From Streptomyces sp. ISL-98 (GTDB lineage: Bacteria > Actinomycetota > Actinomycetes > Streptomycetales > Streptomycetaceae): DNA of 64,000 bases. Shown in pieces: positions 16,824 through 25,505 of the stretch. The notes beneath the pieces are model-generated. The model searched no databases. It worked only from the letters and a program-made list of their open reading frames with translations, and was not told the DNA's origin. Position numbers and translations under genes: made by a program. The stretch is from contig NZ_JAGGPB010000026.1 in NCBI RefSeq assembly GCF_018614055.1, positions 1 through 64,000 of the forward strand, read 5' to 3'. Positions within the stretch are counted from its first letter, which is position 1; each line of letters begins with the position of its first letter.

Positions 16824-17546
16824 GTGTACAGCACTCCGTTTTCCCCCGTAGAGGCCAGATCCGCCCGGGCCCGCATGGGCCTGACCACGGCTCAGGTCGC
16901 CCACTCCATGGCCGCATGCGGCGCCCCCGTCCACCCGGACCTGATCGCCGCCTGGGAGCAGGGCACCCATGTGCCGTCGGAGCCTCAGCTCTTCGCCCTG
17001 GCCGATGTCCTGTGGTGCACCTCCACGACGCTGATGGGCGTCGAACCACGGACGCTCGCCGAGCACCGGCTGGCCCGGCAGCTGAGCGTGGAGCGGGTCG
17101 CGTACCGGATCGGCATGGACGCGGCCGACTACCGGGCGGCGGAGGCGCGGCAGCAATGGGGAGGAGACCCCCGGCAGACCCGGGCTCTGGTGGAGATCCT
17201 GGGGCTGTCCCTGCGGCATCTGGTCGGAATCATGGGCCGGGTCGACGAGTTGGCCGGGCATCTGCGCGCGGCGATCGACGGACGCTGGAAGGTGTACGTC
17301 GTGCCGGTCGCGGAGATCGTCGCGGTCAACGAGACCCGGGTCGGCGACGCGCTGCGCGAGATGCACGCGGAGTTCGCCGAGTTCTCCGAGCGCTACATGG
17401 GGCACCTGGTGGGCCGCAACGACGACGCCCGGCTGAAGGAGGTCGCGGCGGAGCGCTCCGCGTATCTGCGGCGGCTGGTGGACCACTTCTGGGAGCTGAT
17501 CGGCGAGGCGGGGGACGTGCCGCCGTTCAATGCGGTGGGCGACTGA
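16824..17546 (+). CDS. XRE-family helix-turn-helix regulator
   Basis: 240 residues from GTG 16824, with GAGG about 10 bases upstream; the frame is open to 16638 but without a better start. The N-terminal part PVEARSARARMGLTTAQVAH plus LIAAWEQGTHVPSEPQLFAL is a Cro/cI-like helix-turn-helix. A second, similar segment (LARQLSVERVAYRIGMDAAD) follows, suggesting two XRE-like domains in one chain. The C-terminal 120 residues are helical without a known ligand domain. It is convergent with the NCS2 permease at 17655-19085 and is a candidate for its control. Confidence 0.75.
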   Translation: MYSTPFSPVEARSARARMGLTTAQVAHSMAACGAPVHPDLIAAWEQGTHVPSEPQLFALADVLWCTSTTLMGVEPRTLAEHRLARQLSVERVAYRIGMDAADYRAAEARQQWGGDPRQTRALVEILGLSLRHLVGIMGRVDELAGHLRAAIDGRWKVYVVPVAEIVAVNETRVGDALREMHAEFAEFSERYMGHLVGRNDDARLKEVAAERSAYLRRLVDHFWELIGEAGDVPPFNAVGD

Positions 17547-17654
17547 GCGGGCGGACGGCGTGGAGCCCCGGCGTGCAGCGCCCGGCGTACGGCGGTCGCG
17601 GGCCGGTGAGGGAGTGGATGTCCCTCCCGGCCCCGCAACAGCCACCGGCGCGGC

Positions 17655-19085
17655 TCAGCGGGCGGCCGCACCGGTGTACGGATCCGCCGAACCGCCCTCC
17701 TCGATGTCGTCCCAGTCGATCTCCGTCGTCTTGCGGCGCGTGAAGACGTTGAAGAAGAGATTCAGGACGATGGCGGTCAGGCCGCCCAGCGTGATCCCGC
17801 TGTCGAGGACCGCCCGGACGTCGTCCGGCATCCCGTCGAAGAAGGGCGCGACCGTGGTCGGCAGCAGCGCGGCGCCGAGGCTGACCGCCAGGATCAGAGC
17901 GTTGCGCTCCTCGCGCAGATCGACCTTGCCCAGGATCTGGATGCCGACCGCCGCCACCATGCCGAACATCGAGATCGCCGCGCCCCCGAGCACCGGGTGC
18001 GGAATTGCGGCGACCAGGCTGCCCGCTTTCGGCAGCACTCCCAGGACGATCATGAAAACGCCGGCCGCTACGACGACGTACCGGCTCATGATTCTCGACA
18101 TCCGCACAAGGCCGATGTTTTCCGCGAATGCCACATAAGGGAACGAATTGAGGACGCCGCCGAGCACGGTGGCGAAGCCGTCGGCGCGCAGGGCCCTGGC
18201 CACCGTGTCGCTGTCGACCTTCTTGCGGGTGATCTCCCCGATGGCATAGACGTCGCCGGTGGTCTCCACCATCGTGATCAGCATGACGACGGTCATGGCG
18301 ATGATCGGCAGCAGCTCGAACTCGGGCATGCCGTAGTGGAACGGTGTGGTGACCCCGAACCAGTCGGCGTCCTTCACCGCGCCGAAATGCGCGTCGCCGA
18401 ACATCCAGGCCACCGCCGTACCGAGGACCAGTCCCATCAGCACGGCCAGGCTGCTCAGGAACGGCTTGCCGACCCGGACCACGGCCAGGATGAAGACCAG
18501 AGTGCCGAGGGCGTACGCGAGGTTCTTCGGATCCCCGTACGCGGGCTCGCCGATGAGATGCGCCCCGCCGGCCGCGTCCTGCAGGCCCACCGGGATCAGC
18601 GTGAGGCCGATGATGGTGAGAATCGTGCCGATGACGACCGGCGGGAAGTACTTCACCAGCTTGCTGAAGAACGGTGCGAGTAGGAACGTCGCCATACCGG
18701 CCGTGATCACCGCACCGTAGACGACGAGCAGCCCCGCGGTGCCGCCGCCCGCCCCCAGGCCGATGGCGACCATGGGCGAGACCGCGGTGAAGGTGACGCC
18801 CTGGACCAGCGGCAGTCTGGCGCCCACCTTCCATATGCCGAGGGCCTGGATGATCGTGGCGACGCCGCAGGTCAGCAGGTCCGCGTTGATCAGGTAGACG
18901 AGCTCCTGCTCGGACAGCCCGAGGGCGTTTCCGAGGAGAACAGGGACGATCACCGCTGCCGCGTAGAACGCGAGGATGTGCTGGAATCCGTAGAGGGTGA
19001 GTTTGGGGAGGGGGAGCAGCTCGTCGACGGGATGGGGCCGCTGTCGGGGGAGCTGCCGGGAGGACTGCCGGGAATCTCGTGCCAT
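17655..19085 (-). CDS. NCS2-family xanthine/uric acid-type permease
   Basis: 476 residues from ATG 19085, with AAGGCAAGG upstream. It has 12-14 membrane helices. Helix 1 has YGFQHILAFYAAAVIVPVLL with the QH pair. The signature region LNSFPYVAFAENIGLVRMSR matches the xanthine/urate branch of the family. It probably imports xanthine, urate or a related purine by ion symport. It stands alone on the minus strand, facing the XRE regulator. An inverted repeat at 19233-19252 lies in its upstream region. Confidence 0.87.
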   Translation of the reverse strand: MARDSRQSSRQLPRQRPHPVDELLPLPKLTLYGFQHILAFYAAAVIVPVLLGNALGLSEQELVYLINADLLTCGVATIIQALGIWKVGARLPLVQGVTFTAVSPMVAIGLGAGGGTAGLLVVYGAVITAGMATFLLAPFFSKLVKYFPPVVIGTILTIIGLTLIPVGLQDAAGGAHLIGEPAYGDPKNLAYALGTLVFILAVVRVGKPFLSSLAVLMGLVLGTAVAWMFGDAHFGAVKDADWFGVTTPFHYGMPEFELLPIIAMTVVMLITMVETTGDVYAIGEITRKKVDSDTVARALRADGFATVLGGVLNSFPYVAFAENIGLVRMSRIMSRYVVVAAGVFMIVLGVLPKAGSLVAAIPHPVLGGAAISMFGMVAAVGIQILGKVDLREERNALILAVSLGAALLPTTVAPFFDGMPDDVRAVLDSGITLGGLTAIVLNLFFNVFTRRKTTEIDWDDIEEGGSADPYTGAAAR

Positions 19086-19232
19086 CTCTGCCTTGCCTTC
19101 GCGCGAGGTAGGTGATTGAGAGGAGACCGCCGCCTTCGAGTCCCGGATGGCGGGACGAGGGGCCGATCGGCTCGTACGGAGCCGACGTCTGGCGGAGTTG
19201 CCGACACCACGTCGCCCTGCACTGACTATTTG

Positions 19233-19252
19233 TGTCCTGGATTGGCAGGACA
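19233..19252. promoter_or_regulatory. TGTCCTG-N6-CAGGACA inverted repeat, candidate operator
   Basis: Perfect 7-base arms, 6 bases apart, lie about 150 bases upstream of the permease start at 19085. The gene-free stretch 19086-19436 also contains AT-rich segments near 19225-19232 and 19278-19290 that could be promoter elements; I see no gene in it. It serves as the shared upstream region of the permease (minus) and the broken flavoprotein gene (plus). Confidence 0.45.
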
Positions 19253-19436
19253 TCCTTCGATCGGCACAGCGAAGCCCTATTTATTCATGGGATACGCAGG
19301 TGTATTCGATCGGAGCGTTCACCTTAGAGCAACCTTGTCATTCCTCGCGAGTAACCTGCGGCCCTTGGCATCGGACAGCCCCCGCGCCAGATTCCTGACG
19401 CAGTGTCAGAGCCTGACTACCGGGGAGTGACTGCCG

Positions 19437-21271
19437 ATGACCACGAGCGCGGATCCTTCCGGACGCCCCTCCCGCAGACAGGTGCTGTACGGAACGGGGG
19501 CCGGGCTCGCCGTCGGCCTGCTGCCCGGCCCCGTGGCTGCAGCCGCTCAGCCCGCCCGGGCGGAGCAGGACGTGCCGGTTCTCGGCGAGTACGACGTCGT
19601 GGTGGTCGGCGCCGGGGCGGCGGGGATGACGGCCGCCCTGACCGCCGCCGAGCGGGGGCTGAGCTGCGTCGTCGTCGAGAAGGCACCGACGTACGGAGGG
19701 TCGGCCGCCCGGTCCGGCGCCGGCATCTGGATACCGAACAACCCGGTGATCCTCGCCGCCGGAGTGCCGGACACCCCGGCGAAGGCCGCCGCCTACCTCG
19801 CCGCGGTGGTCGGCGACGACGTGCCCGCGGACCGGCAGCAGGCCTTCCTCGCCCACGGTCCCGCCATGATCTCCTTCGTCATGGACAACAGCCCGCTCAC
19901 CTTCCGGTGGGGGTACAGCGACTACTACCGTTCCTCTGGACTGAGCAGGAGTGAATCTGCTCAGCCGCACGCCCCGAACGGTCTTGGGCGCACTGGTCCC
20001 CGGCGTACTCAACCCCGGGGCGGTGACACGCATCCTGTGCGTGGTCCGGGCCCGGGAGGTCGGTTCCCTGCGCGATCTGGCCAAATGGGTACGGCCAGAG
20101 GCGACGGGGAGGCCCTGAACCATCACTCCGGTGGAGCAGGGGCCCCGCACGCTGGCGCCGTACCCGGCGTCCCAGATCACACGATCACGTTAATCCGGAC
20201 GGCCCAGGAGGCCGCAAGCCCGGAAGCCGACCATCACACGATCGAGTTAAACCGCCCTAGTGCACGCTCCCCGGCAAGCAGCTGACGACCCCTCACCATG
20301 GGCCAGTCGCTGGCCGCCGGGCTGCTCGCCGCCCACGTGCCGGTCTGGCTGAACACCCCACTGACCGATCTGCGCATCGAGAACGGCGCCGTCACCGGGG
20401 TGACGGTGACACGGGACTCGAGCACAACGCCGCCATGCGCGAGCAGTACCAGCAGCAGCCCATCGGCACCGACTGGACCGTCGGCGCCAAGGAGAACACC
20501 GGCGACGGCATCCGGGCGGGCCAACGGGCCGGGGCCGCACTCGACCTGATGAACGACGCCTGGTGGGGACCGACGATCCCACTGCCCGGCCAGCCGTACT
20601 TCTGCCTGGCCGAACGCACGCTGCCCGGCGGGCTCCTCATCAACGCCGCCGGGGCGCGCTTCGTCAATGAGGCCGGCCCGTACAGCGATGTCGTACACAC
20701 CATGTACGAGCGTGACGCGACCGATCCGGACATCCCGGCCTGGCTGATCGTCGACCAGAACTACCGCAACCGCTATCTCTTCAAGGACGTCGCGCCGACG
20801 CTGCCGTTCCCGGCCGCCTGGTACGAATCCGGGGCCGTGCACAAGGCATGGACCCTGGATCTCCTGGCCCGGCGGATCGGCGTTCCGGGGGCCGCCCTGC
20901 GCGCCACCGTCGACCGATTCAACGGCTTCGCGCGAAGCGGGGCGGATTCCGACTTCCGCCGTGGCGACAGTGCGTACGACCACTACTACACGGACCCCGG
21001 AATCCACCCCAGCTCATGCCTGGCTCCGCTGTGGCTGGCTCCCTTCTACGCGTTCAAGATCGTCCCTGGTGACCTCGGCACCAAGGGCGGAATGCGCACT
21101 GACGCCCGCGCCTGGGTGCTGCGGGCCGACGGCACTGTCATTCCGGGGCTCTACGCCGCCGGGAATGCCAGCGCCGCCGTCATGGGCCACAGCTACGCGG
21201 GCGCGGGTTCGACGATCGGGCCTGCCATGACCTTCGGCTACATCGCGGCCCAGGACCTGGCGGCGCAGTAG
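19437..21271 (+). pseudogene. disrupted Tat-exported FAD-binding dehydrogenase (fumarate reductase/KstD-like)
   Basis: Three pieces in different frames together look like one flavoprotein. Piece 1 (19437 to about 19932) has a Tat-type signal (SRRQVLYG) and the FAD dinucleotide fold YDVVVVGAGAAGMTAALTAA, then YGGSAARSGAGIW. Piece 2 (about 20298-20410) encodes GQSLAAGLLAAHVPVWLNTP. Piece 3 (about 20420-21271) covers the C-terminal flavin-binding part, including GTKGGMRTDARAWVLRADG and YAAGNASAAVMGHSYAGAGS. Between pieces 1 and 2 roughly 100 or more residues are missing and about 350 bases of unrelated DNA are present. A further shift separates pieces 2 and 3. No intact enzyme can be made. Confidence 0.8.
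19933..20290 (+). other. foreign insert within flavoprotein pseudogene
   Basis: This stretch does not continue the flavoprotein in any frame. It begins near an inverted repeat CTGAGCAG (19941-19948) / CTGCTCAG (19957-19964). It contains a 55-codon reading frame from GTG 19951 to stop 20118 with normal high-GC third positions (RTVLGALVPGVLNPGAVTRI, then VRAREVGSLRDLAKWVRPEA) that I cannot assign. It ends with two 22-base direct repeats (20176-20197 and 20233-20254) matching at 19 positions and sharing ATCACACGATC. No transposase or terminal inverted repeats of a known insertion sequence are visible. It may be the scar of a rearrangement. Confidence 0.55.
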
Positions 21272-21308
21272 ACGCGGCTCGGCAGATGCGGCTCAGTGCG
21301 GAGGCGGC

Positions 21309-22208
21309 TCAGGAGAGGGAGACCCGGTACTTGGCGAGGGCTTCCGGCACGGGCTGGTAGAACGTCGTACCGCCGACGGAGCAGTTGCCGCTGCCGCCGG
21401 AGGTGATGCCGAGCGCCTTCGTGCCGTCGTACAGGGCGCCGCCGGAGTCGCCCGGCTCGGCGCACACGTTGGTCTGGATCATGCCGCGGACGGTGCCGCC
21501 GCCGCTGTAGTGGACGGTGACGTTGAGCGCGGTGACCGTTCCGCTCTTGGTGCCGGTGGTGGAACCGCTGCGCTTGACCGACTCGCCGACGAAGGCGTTG
21601 GCGGCGGTGAATCCGCCCGGGTGGCTGAGCGAGGCATTGTCGTAGCGGACCAGCGCGTAGTCGTTGCCGGGGAAGCTGGAGCCCACGGTGGGGCCGATCA
21701 GCGTGCTCTGGGCGGAGTTGGCGTACCAGGTCTTGACGACGTTGCCGCAGTGACCTGCGGTGAGGAAGTAATGGGTGCTGCCGCTGACGACGTTGAAGCC
21801 GAGCGAACAGCGGTAGCCGCTGCCGTAGATGGCGTCGCCGGGCCCGAGGAGCCGGGTGAACTTCCCGGCGGTGCGCTCGATCCGCAGCGCGCCCGCGTCG
21901 GCGCCCGCCGCCTTCCTGAGCTTCGAGAGGCCGGCCGCGGACACGGTGCTGTCGGCGGTCACGACGACCCGGCCGCTCTCCCGGTCCACGTGCCATGTGG
22001 TGCCGCCGACATCGGCGTTGAGTACGGCCCGGTCGACCTCGGCGAGCTGGGTGGCGCTGAAGGTGCGGGAGGCTGCTGCCTGGGCCTGCGGCAGGGTGAC
22101 GGCGGTGGCCGTCAGCAGGCCGGCGGCGACGGCGGCGACGGCGGCGAGAGTGGCGAGCGTGGTGCGTCTCGCTGTGCCGGTGCGGGAAGTGGTGCGCGTG
22201 ATCCTCAC
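21309..22208 (-). CDS. streptogrisin-type S1 serine protease, prepro form
   Basis: 299 residues from GTG 22208, which has AGGAGGAG 6 bases upstream; the longer open frame to 22370 lacks such a site. A signal peptide (ending AQA) and a propeptide of about 75-80 residues precede the mature protease. The mature enzyme probably starts near GDAIYGSGYRCSLGFNV, which parallels streptogrisin B. The catalytic triad is visible as TAGHC (His), NDYALVRY (Asp) and GDSGGAL (Ser), and the cysteines are placed for the two usual disulfides. It is a secreted protease activated by propeptide removal. Confidence 0.93.
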   Translation of the reverse strand: MRITRTTSRTGTARRTTLATLAAVAAVAAGLLTATAVTLPQAQAAASRTFSATQLAEVDRAVLNADVGGTTWHVDRESGRVVVTADSTVSAAGLSKLRKAAGADAGALRIERTAGKFTRLLGPGDAIYGSGYRCSLGFNVVSGSTHYFLTAGHCGNVVKTWYANSAQSTLIGPTVGSSFPGNDYALVRYDNASLSHPGGFTAANAFVGESVKRSGSTTGTKSGTVTALNVTVHYSGGGTVRGMIQTNVCAEPGDSGGALYDGTKALGITSGGSGNCSVGGTTFYQPVPEALAKYRVSLS

Positions 22209-22415
22209 TGGTCTCCTCCTAGGAGCGTCGGGGCCCGGGGGGTGAGGGGCCCTGTGAGGCGCGTCAGGGGACAGCGGTGGCGTGTCCCTGACAGGCGCTG
22301 CGCCGAGTATTGAGGAGGCGGCTCGGTGTGCACAAGACCGGCGGCCGTCTCTCAAGTGGGCGGTACGCACGCCTCGTCCGGCCGGCTCCGGGCGTACGCG
22401 AGGTACCCTGCGCCG

Positions 22416-22970
22416 ATGTCAACGATCAAGGTTTTGATGATGTGCGGCAGCGTCCGGGCGGGTTCGGTCAATGAGGCGACGCTCAGGACCGCGATGGCGG
22501 TCACGCCCGAGGGCGTAACGGCCACTCTCTACACGGGACTTGGCACATTGCCGCACTTCAACCCCGACGACGACCACGCCCCACTGCACCCCGCCGTCGC
22601 CGACCTGCGCGCGCGGATCGGGGCCGCGGACGCGCTGCTGTTCTGTACGCCGGAGTACGCGGGCGCTCTGCCCGGTTCGTTCAAGAACCTGCTCGACTGG
22701 ACGGTCGGCGGCGTGGAGATCGGCGAAAAGCCGTGCGCGTGGATCAACGTCTCCAGCGCGCCCACCGGCGCGGTCTCCGCACACGAATCACTGCGCCGGG
22801 TGCTCGGTTACACCGGCGCCCGCATTGTCGAGGACGCCTGCGCTCGCATTCCCGTGCCCCGCCAGGCTGTCGGCGCCGACGGGCTCGTACATGATCCGGA
22901 ACTGCGCGGTGAAATTCTGACGAAGCTCACCGCGCTGACAGAGCACGCCACTTCCCTTGATCGCCACTGA
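22416..22970 (+). CDS. NADPH-dependent FMN reductase-family flavoprotein
   Basis: 184 residues. MCGSVRAGSVNEATLR matches the phosphate-binding loop of the NADPH-dependent FMN reductase family (GSxRxxSxN). LFCTPEYAGALPGSFKNLLD is the second flavin-contact block (PEYxxxxPGxLKNxxDW). Such proteins are small flavodoxin-fold quinone or FMN reductases in the cytoplasm. The gene ends 11 bases before the convergent LuxR-type regulator gene. Confidence 0.88.
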   Translation: MSTIKVLMMCGSVRAGSVNEATLRTAMAVTPEGVTATLYTGLGTLPHFNPDDDHAPLHPAVADLRARIGAADALLFCTPEYAGALPGSFKNLLDWTVGGVEIGEKPCAWINVSSAPTGAVSAHESLRRVLGYTGARIVEDACARIPVPRQAVGADGLVHDPELRGEILTKLTALTEHATSLDRH

Positions 22971-22981
22971 ACTCGGCTGAC

Positions 22982-24334
22982 CTACGCCGCCGCGTGGAAC
23001 AGCGCGGCCGCCTCGCCCCGCGACCCGACCCCCAGCTTGGTCAGGATCTTCGCGACATGGAACTTCACCGTCGATTCGCTGATGTGCAGTTCCTGCGCGA
23101 TCACCCGGTTGCGGTGGCCGAGCGCGAGCCGCGTGAGGACCTCCAGCTCGCGCGCACCCAGTGAGCTGAGCGGATCGGTGGACGCCGGGGCGTCGGGCGT
23201 CGTCAGCGGGATGACCGCGGTGACCGTCGTCCCCCAGCCCGGCACCGCGTCCAGGTCGAGCCGTCCGCCGAGTACGTCCAGCCGGTCGGTGATCCGCGCC
23301 GGACCCAGCTTGCACATCGACAGTGCGCCGGGACCGTCGTCCCGTACGGTCGCACGCAACTCCTGCTCGGTCACCTGCCAGCCCACATGAACGCGCGTCA
23401 TCGGCTCCTGTTCCAGCGCGGTCAGCAGCACCGCGCGTACGATCGCCCGCGCCGCGTGCGCCACATCGGCCGCGACCCTGCGGACGGAGTCGGGCGGGCC
23501 GAGTTCCAGGCGTACGGGGCTGTGGCGCAGCAGCGGTCGCAGCGAGTCCGCGAGCCGGGCGAACGCCTCGTCGGCCCGTTCCTCGGCGACGGCCTTGTCC
23601 CGGTCGGCCTCGGCGCGCAGTTCGATCAGCGCGGACACGGCCAGCTCGGTGGCGGTGGCCCGCGCGGCCGCGTCGTCGAGGCTGCGGCTGCGCAGGACCC
23701 CCAACAGCCCGGTCAGCGCGGCCGAGTGCGTTTCGCCCAGCTCCGCGATCACCCGGGCCCGGGTGTCGGCCGCGGCGCGTGAGCGGGCCAGGGCGCCGGG
23801 GGTCGCCTCCGACGCGAACCGTTCGAAGTGACTGGTCACCAGGGACCACAGCGCCTGCGCGACGGCGAGGGCGCTCTCGTCGACCGGCGGAGCGTCGTCG
23901 TCACGTACGAGCACGAGGAGCGCACCCCTCGCCGTCGCGTCGGTCATCACGGCGACCACGGACCGCTCGGCCCCTGCGATCCTCGCCGTGCCTTGCCAGG
24001 GCTGTCGGGGGATGCCGGCGACGAACAGCGGTTCCAGATCCGCGGCGCTGATCCGCGCGGCGAACTCCGGCTCGCCGACCGCCTTGAACGGCGAGTGCGC
24101 GCAGTGGGTGGACAGTTCGGCGGCGGCCAGGTGCGGAACCAGCTCGGCCAGGGTCGCGGACAGCCGGGGCAGGATCTCGCCCAGCGGCTGCCGGATGACG
24201 TCGTAACCGGCCGACAGGGCTGCCAGGGTGCCGGCGCCGGGCGTGAGGGCCTGGGCCGGGACGGCGGCAGGGGTGGCGGCCTGCGAAGGCAGGAAGGTCA
24301 CGGACCTCACGGCCCCGGTCAGTGTCAGCTCCAT
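22982..24334 (-). CDS. GAF/ATPase-like/LuxR hybrid regulator
   Basis: 450 residues. The N-terminal half (about 40-200) resembles a GAF-type sensor. Residues about 205-365 look like a histidine-kinase-derived dimerisation and ATP-binding region (RDDGPGALSM, GGRLDLDAVPGWGTTVTAVI), but no phospho-acceptor H-box His is obvious. Residues 385-450 are a LuxR/GerE helix-turn-helix (LGARELEVLTRLALGHRNRV then IAQELHISESTVKFHVAKIL). This fuses kinase-like parts directly to a DNA-binding output. It is divergent from the quinone oxidoreductase gene at 24474, its likely target. A GTCTTT...AAAGAC inverted repeat (24372-24403) lies between them. Confidence 0.8.
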   Translation of the reverse strand: MELTLTGAVRSVTFLPSQAATPAAVPAQALTPGAGTLAALSAGYDVIRQPLGEILPRLSATLAELVPHLAAAELSTHCAHSPFKAVGEPEFAARISAADLEPLFVAGIPRQPWQGTARIAGAERSVVAVMTDATARGALLVLVRDDDAPPVDESALAVAQALWSLVTSHFERFASEATPGALARSRAAADTRARVIAELGETHSAALTGLLGVLRSRSLDDAAARATATELAVSALIELRAEADRDKAVAEERADEAFARLADSLRPLLRHSPVRLELGPPDSVRRVAADVAHAARAIVRAVLLTALEQEPMTRVHVGWQVTEQELRATVRDDGPGALSMCKLGPARITDRLDVLGGRLDLDAVPGWGTTVTAVIPLTTPDAPASTDPLSSLGARELEVLTRLALGHRNRVIAQELHISESTVKFHVAKILTKLGVGSRGEAAALFHAAA

Positions 24335-24473
24335 TCGGCCAGCGTAACGAGCGCCGCCCCGCCCACGGCTGGTCTTTCGGCCAGGTCGGACTGTCCCAAA
24401 GACGGGCCGGAGCCGGCGCCCCGCCCGTCGAGGCTTGAGCCGTCAACCGATCCGTATCAGCGGGGAGTCAGTC

Positions 24474-25388
24474 ATGGAAGCGATCGTTTACGAGACGTTC
24501 GGCGGCCCGGAAGTACTGCGCCACGGCCAGGCCGTGAAGCCGGAGCCCGGCGCGGGCGAAGTCCGGGTCAAGGTGGTGACGGCCGGCGTGAACCCGCTCG
24601 ACTACAAGATCCGGTACGGCACGATGGAGCAGCTCTTCCCGACGACGTTCCCGGCGATACCCGGGCTGGAGTTCGCCGGGATCGTGGACGCGGTCGGCGA
24701 AGGCGTGACTCACGCGGCAGTCGGCGACGAGGTCTTCGGCTGGACGACGACCGGTGCGTACGCCGAATACGCGCTGGCCGGTCACATCGCCGCCAAGCCC
24801 GCCGCACTGACCTGGGAGCGGGCGGCGGCCCTCCCCGTGGCGGGCGAGACGGCCCAACGCGTCCTCGACCAGCTGCGGGTGAAGACCGGCGAAACCCTGC
24901 TGCTGCACGGCGCGGCGGGAGTGGTCGGCTCGGTCGCGGTGCAGCTCGCGGTGGCCGCGGGCATCACGGTCGTCGGCACGGCGTCCGAAGCCAATCACGA
25001 CTATCTGCGCTCGCTCGGCGCGATCCCCGTCGTGTACGGCGACGGTCTCGGCGCGCGCGTCCGGGCCGCCGCTCCGCAGGGCGTGGACGCGGTGTTCGAC
25101 ACGGCGGGCCAGGGCGTGCTGCCGCTCTCGATCGAGCTGCTCGGCGGCGCGGCCGACCGCGTCGTCACCATCGCGGACCCGAACGCCGCCGACCACGGAG
25201 TCGCCTTCTCGGCGGGCGGCACGGCCCCGGAGGCCATCCGCGCGGGCCTGGCCGAGCACGCCCGTCTCGCCGCCGAGGGCCGGCTGGACGTCCGGATCGC
25301 CGAGGTCTTCCCGCTGGCGGACGCGGCGAAGGCACTGGAGCTGAGCGAGGCGGGACACGCACGGGGCAAGCTGATCATCAGGCCCTGA
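24474..25388 (+). CDS. NADP-dependent quinone oxidoreductase (zinc-independent MDR family)
   Basis: 304 residues from ATG 24474. The N-terminal GroES-like domain includes AIVYETFGGPEVLRHGQAVK and VTAGVNPLDYKIRYG. The nucleotide-binding fold has LLLHGAAGVVGSVAVQLAVA (an AxxGxxG motif). Zinc-binding cysteines are absent, as in the QOR group. It would reduce quinones or enones with NADPH in the cytoplasm. It is divergently placed with the GAF/LuxR regulator, suggesting response to a redox or electrophile signal. Confidence 0.9.
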   Translation: MEAIVYETFGGPEVLRHGQAVKPEPGAGEVRVKVVTAGVNPLDYKIRYGTMEQLFPTTFPAIPGLEFAGIVDAVGEGVTHAAVGDEVFGWTTTGAYAEYALAGHIAAKPAALTWERAAALPVAGETAQRVLDQLRVKTGETLLLHGAAGVVGSVAVQLAVAAGITVVGTASEANHDYLRSLGAIPVVYGDGLGARVRAAAPQGVDAVFDTAGQGVLPLSIELLGGAADRVVTIADPNAADHGVAFSAGGTAPEAIRAGLAEHARLAAEGRLDVRIAEVFPLADAAKALELSEAGHARGKLIIRP

Positions 25389-25505
25389 GGACGTGACGCG
25401 CAGAGGCACTTCCGCCGGTGGGGCCCGGCGGGGGTGCCGCAGCGTCTTCACCCATTCGGCACAGCGCGTGTCGCGGGCAGCCCCGGGCAGGCCGAGAGTG
25501 TGACC

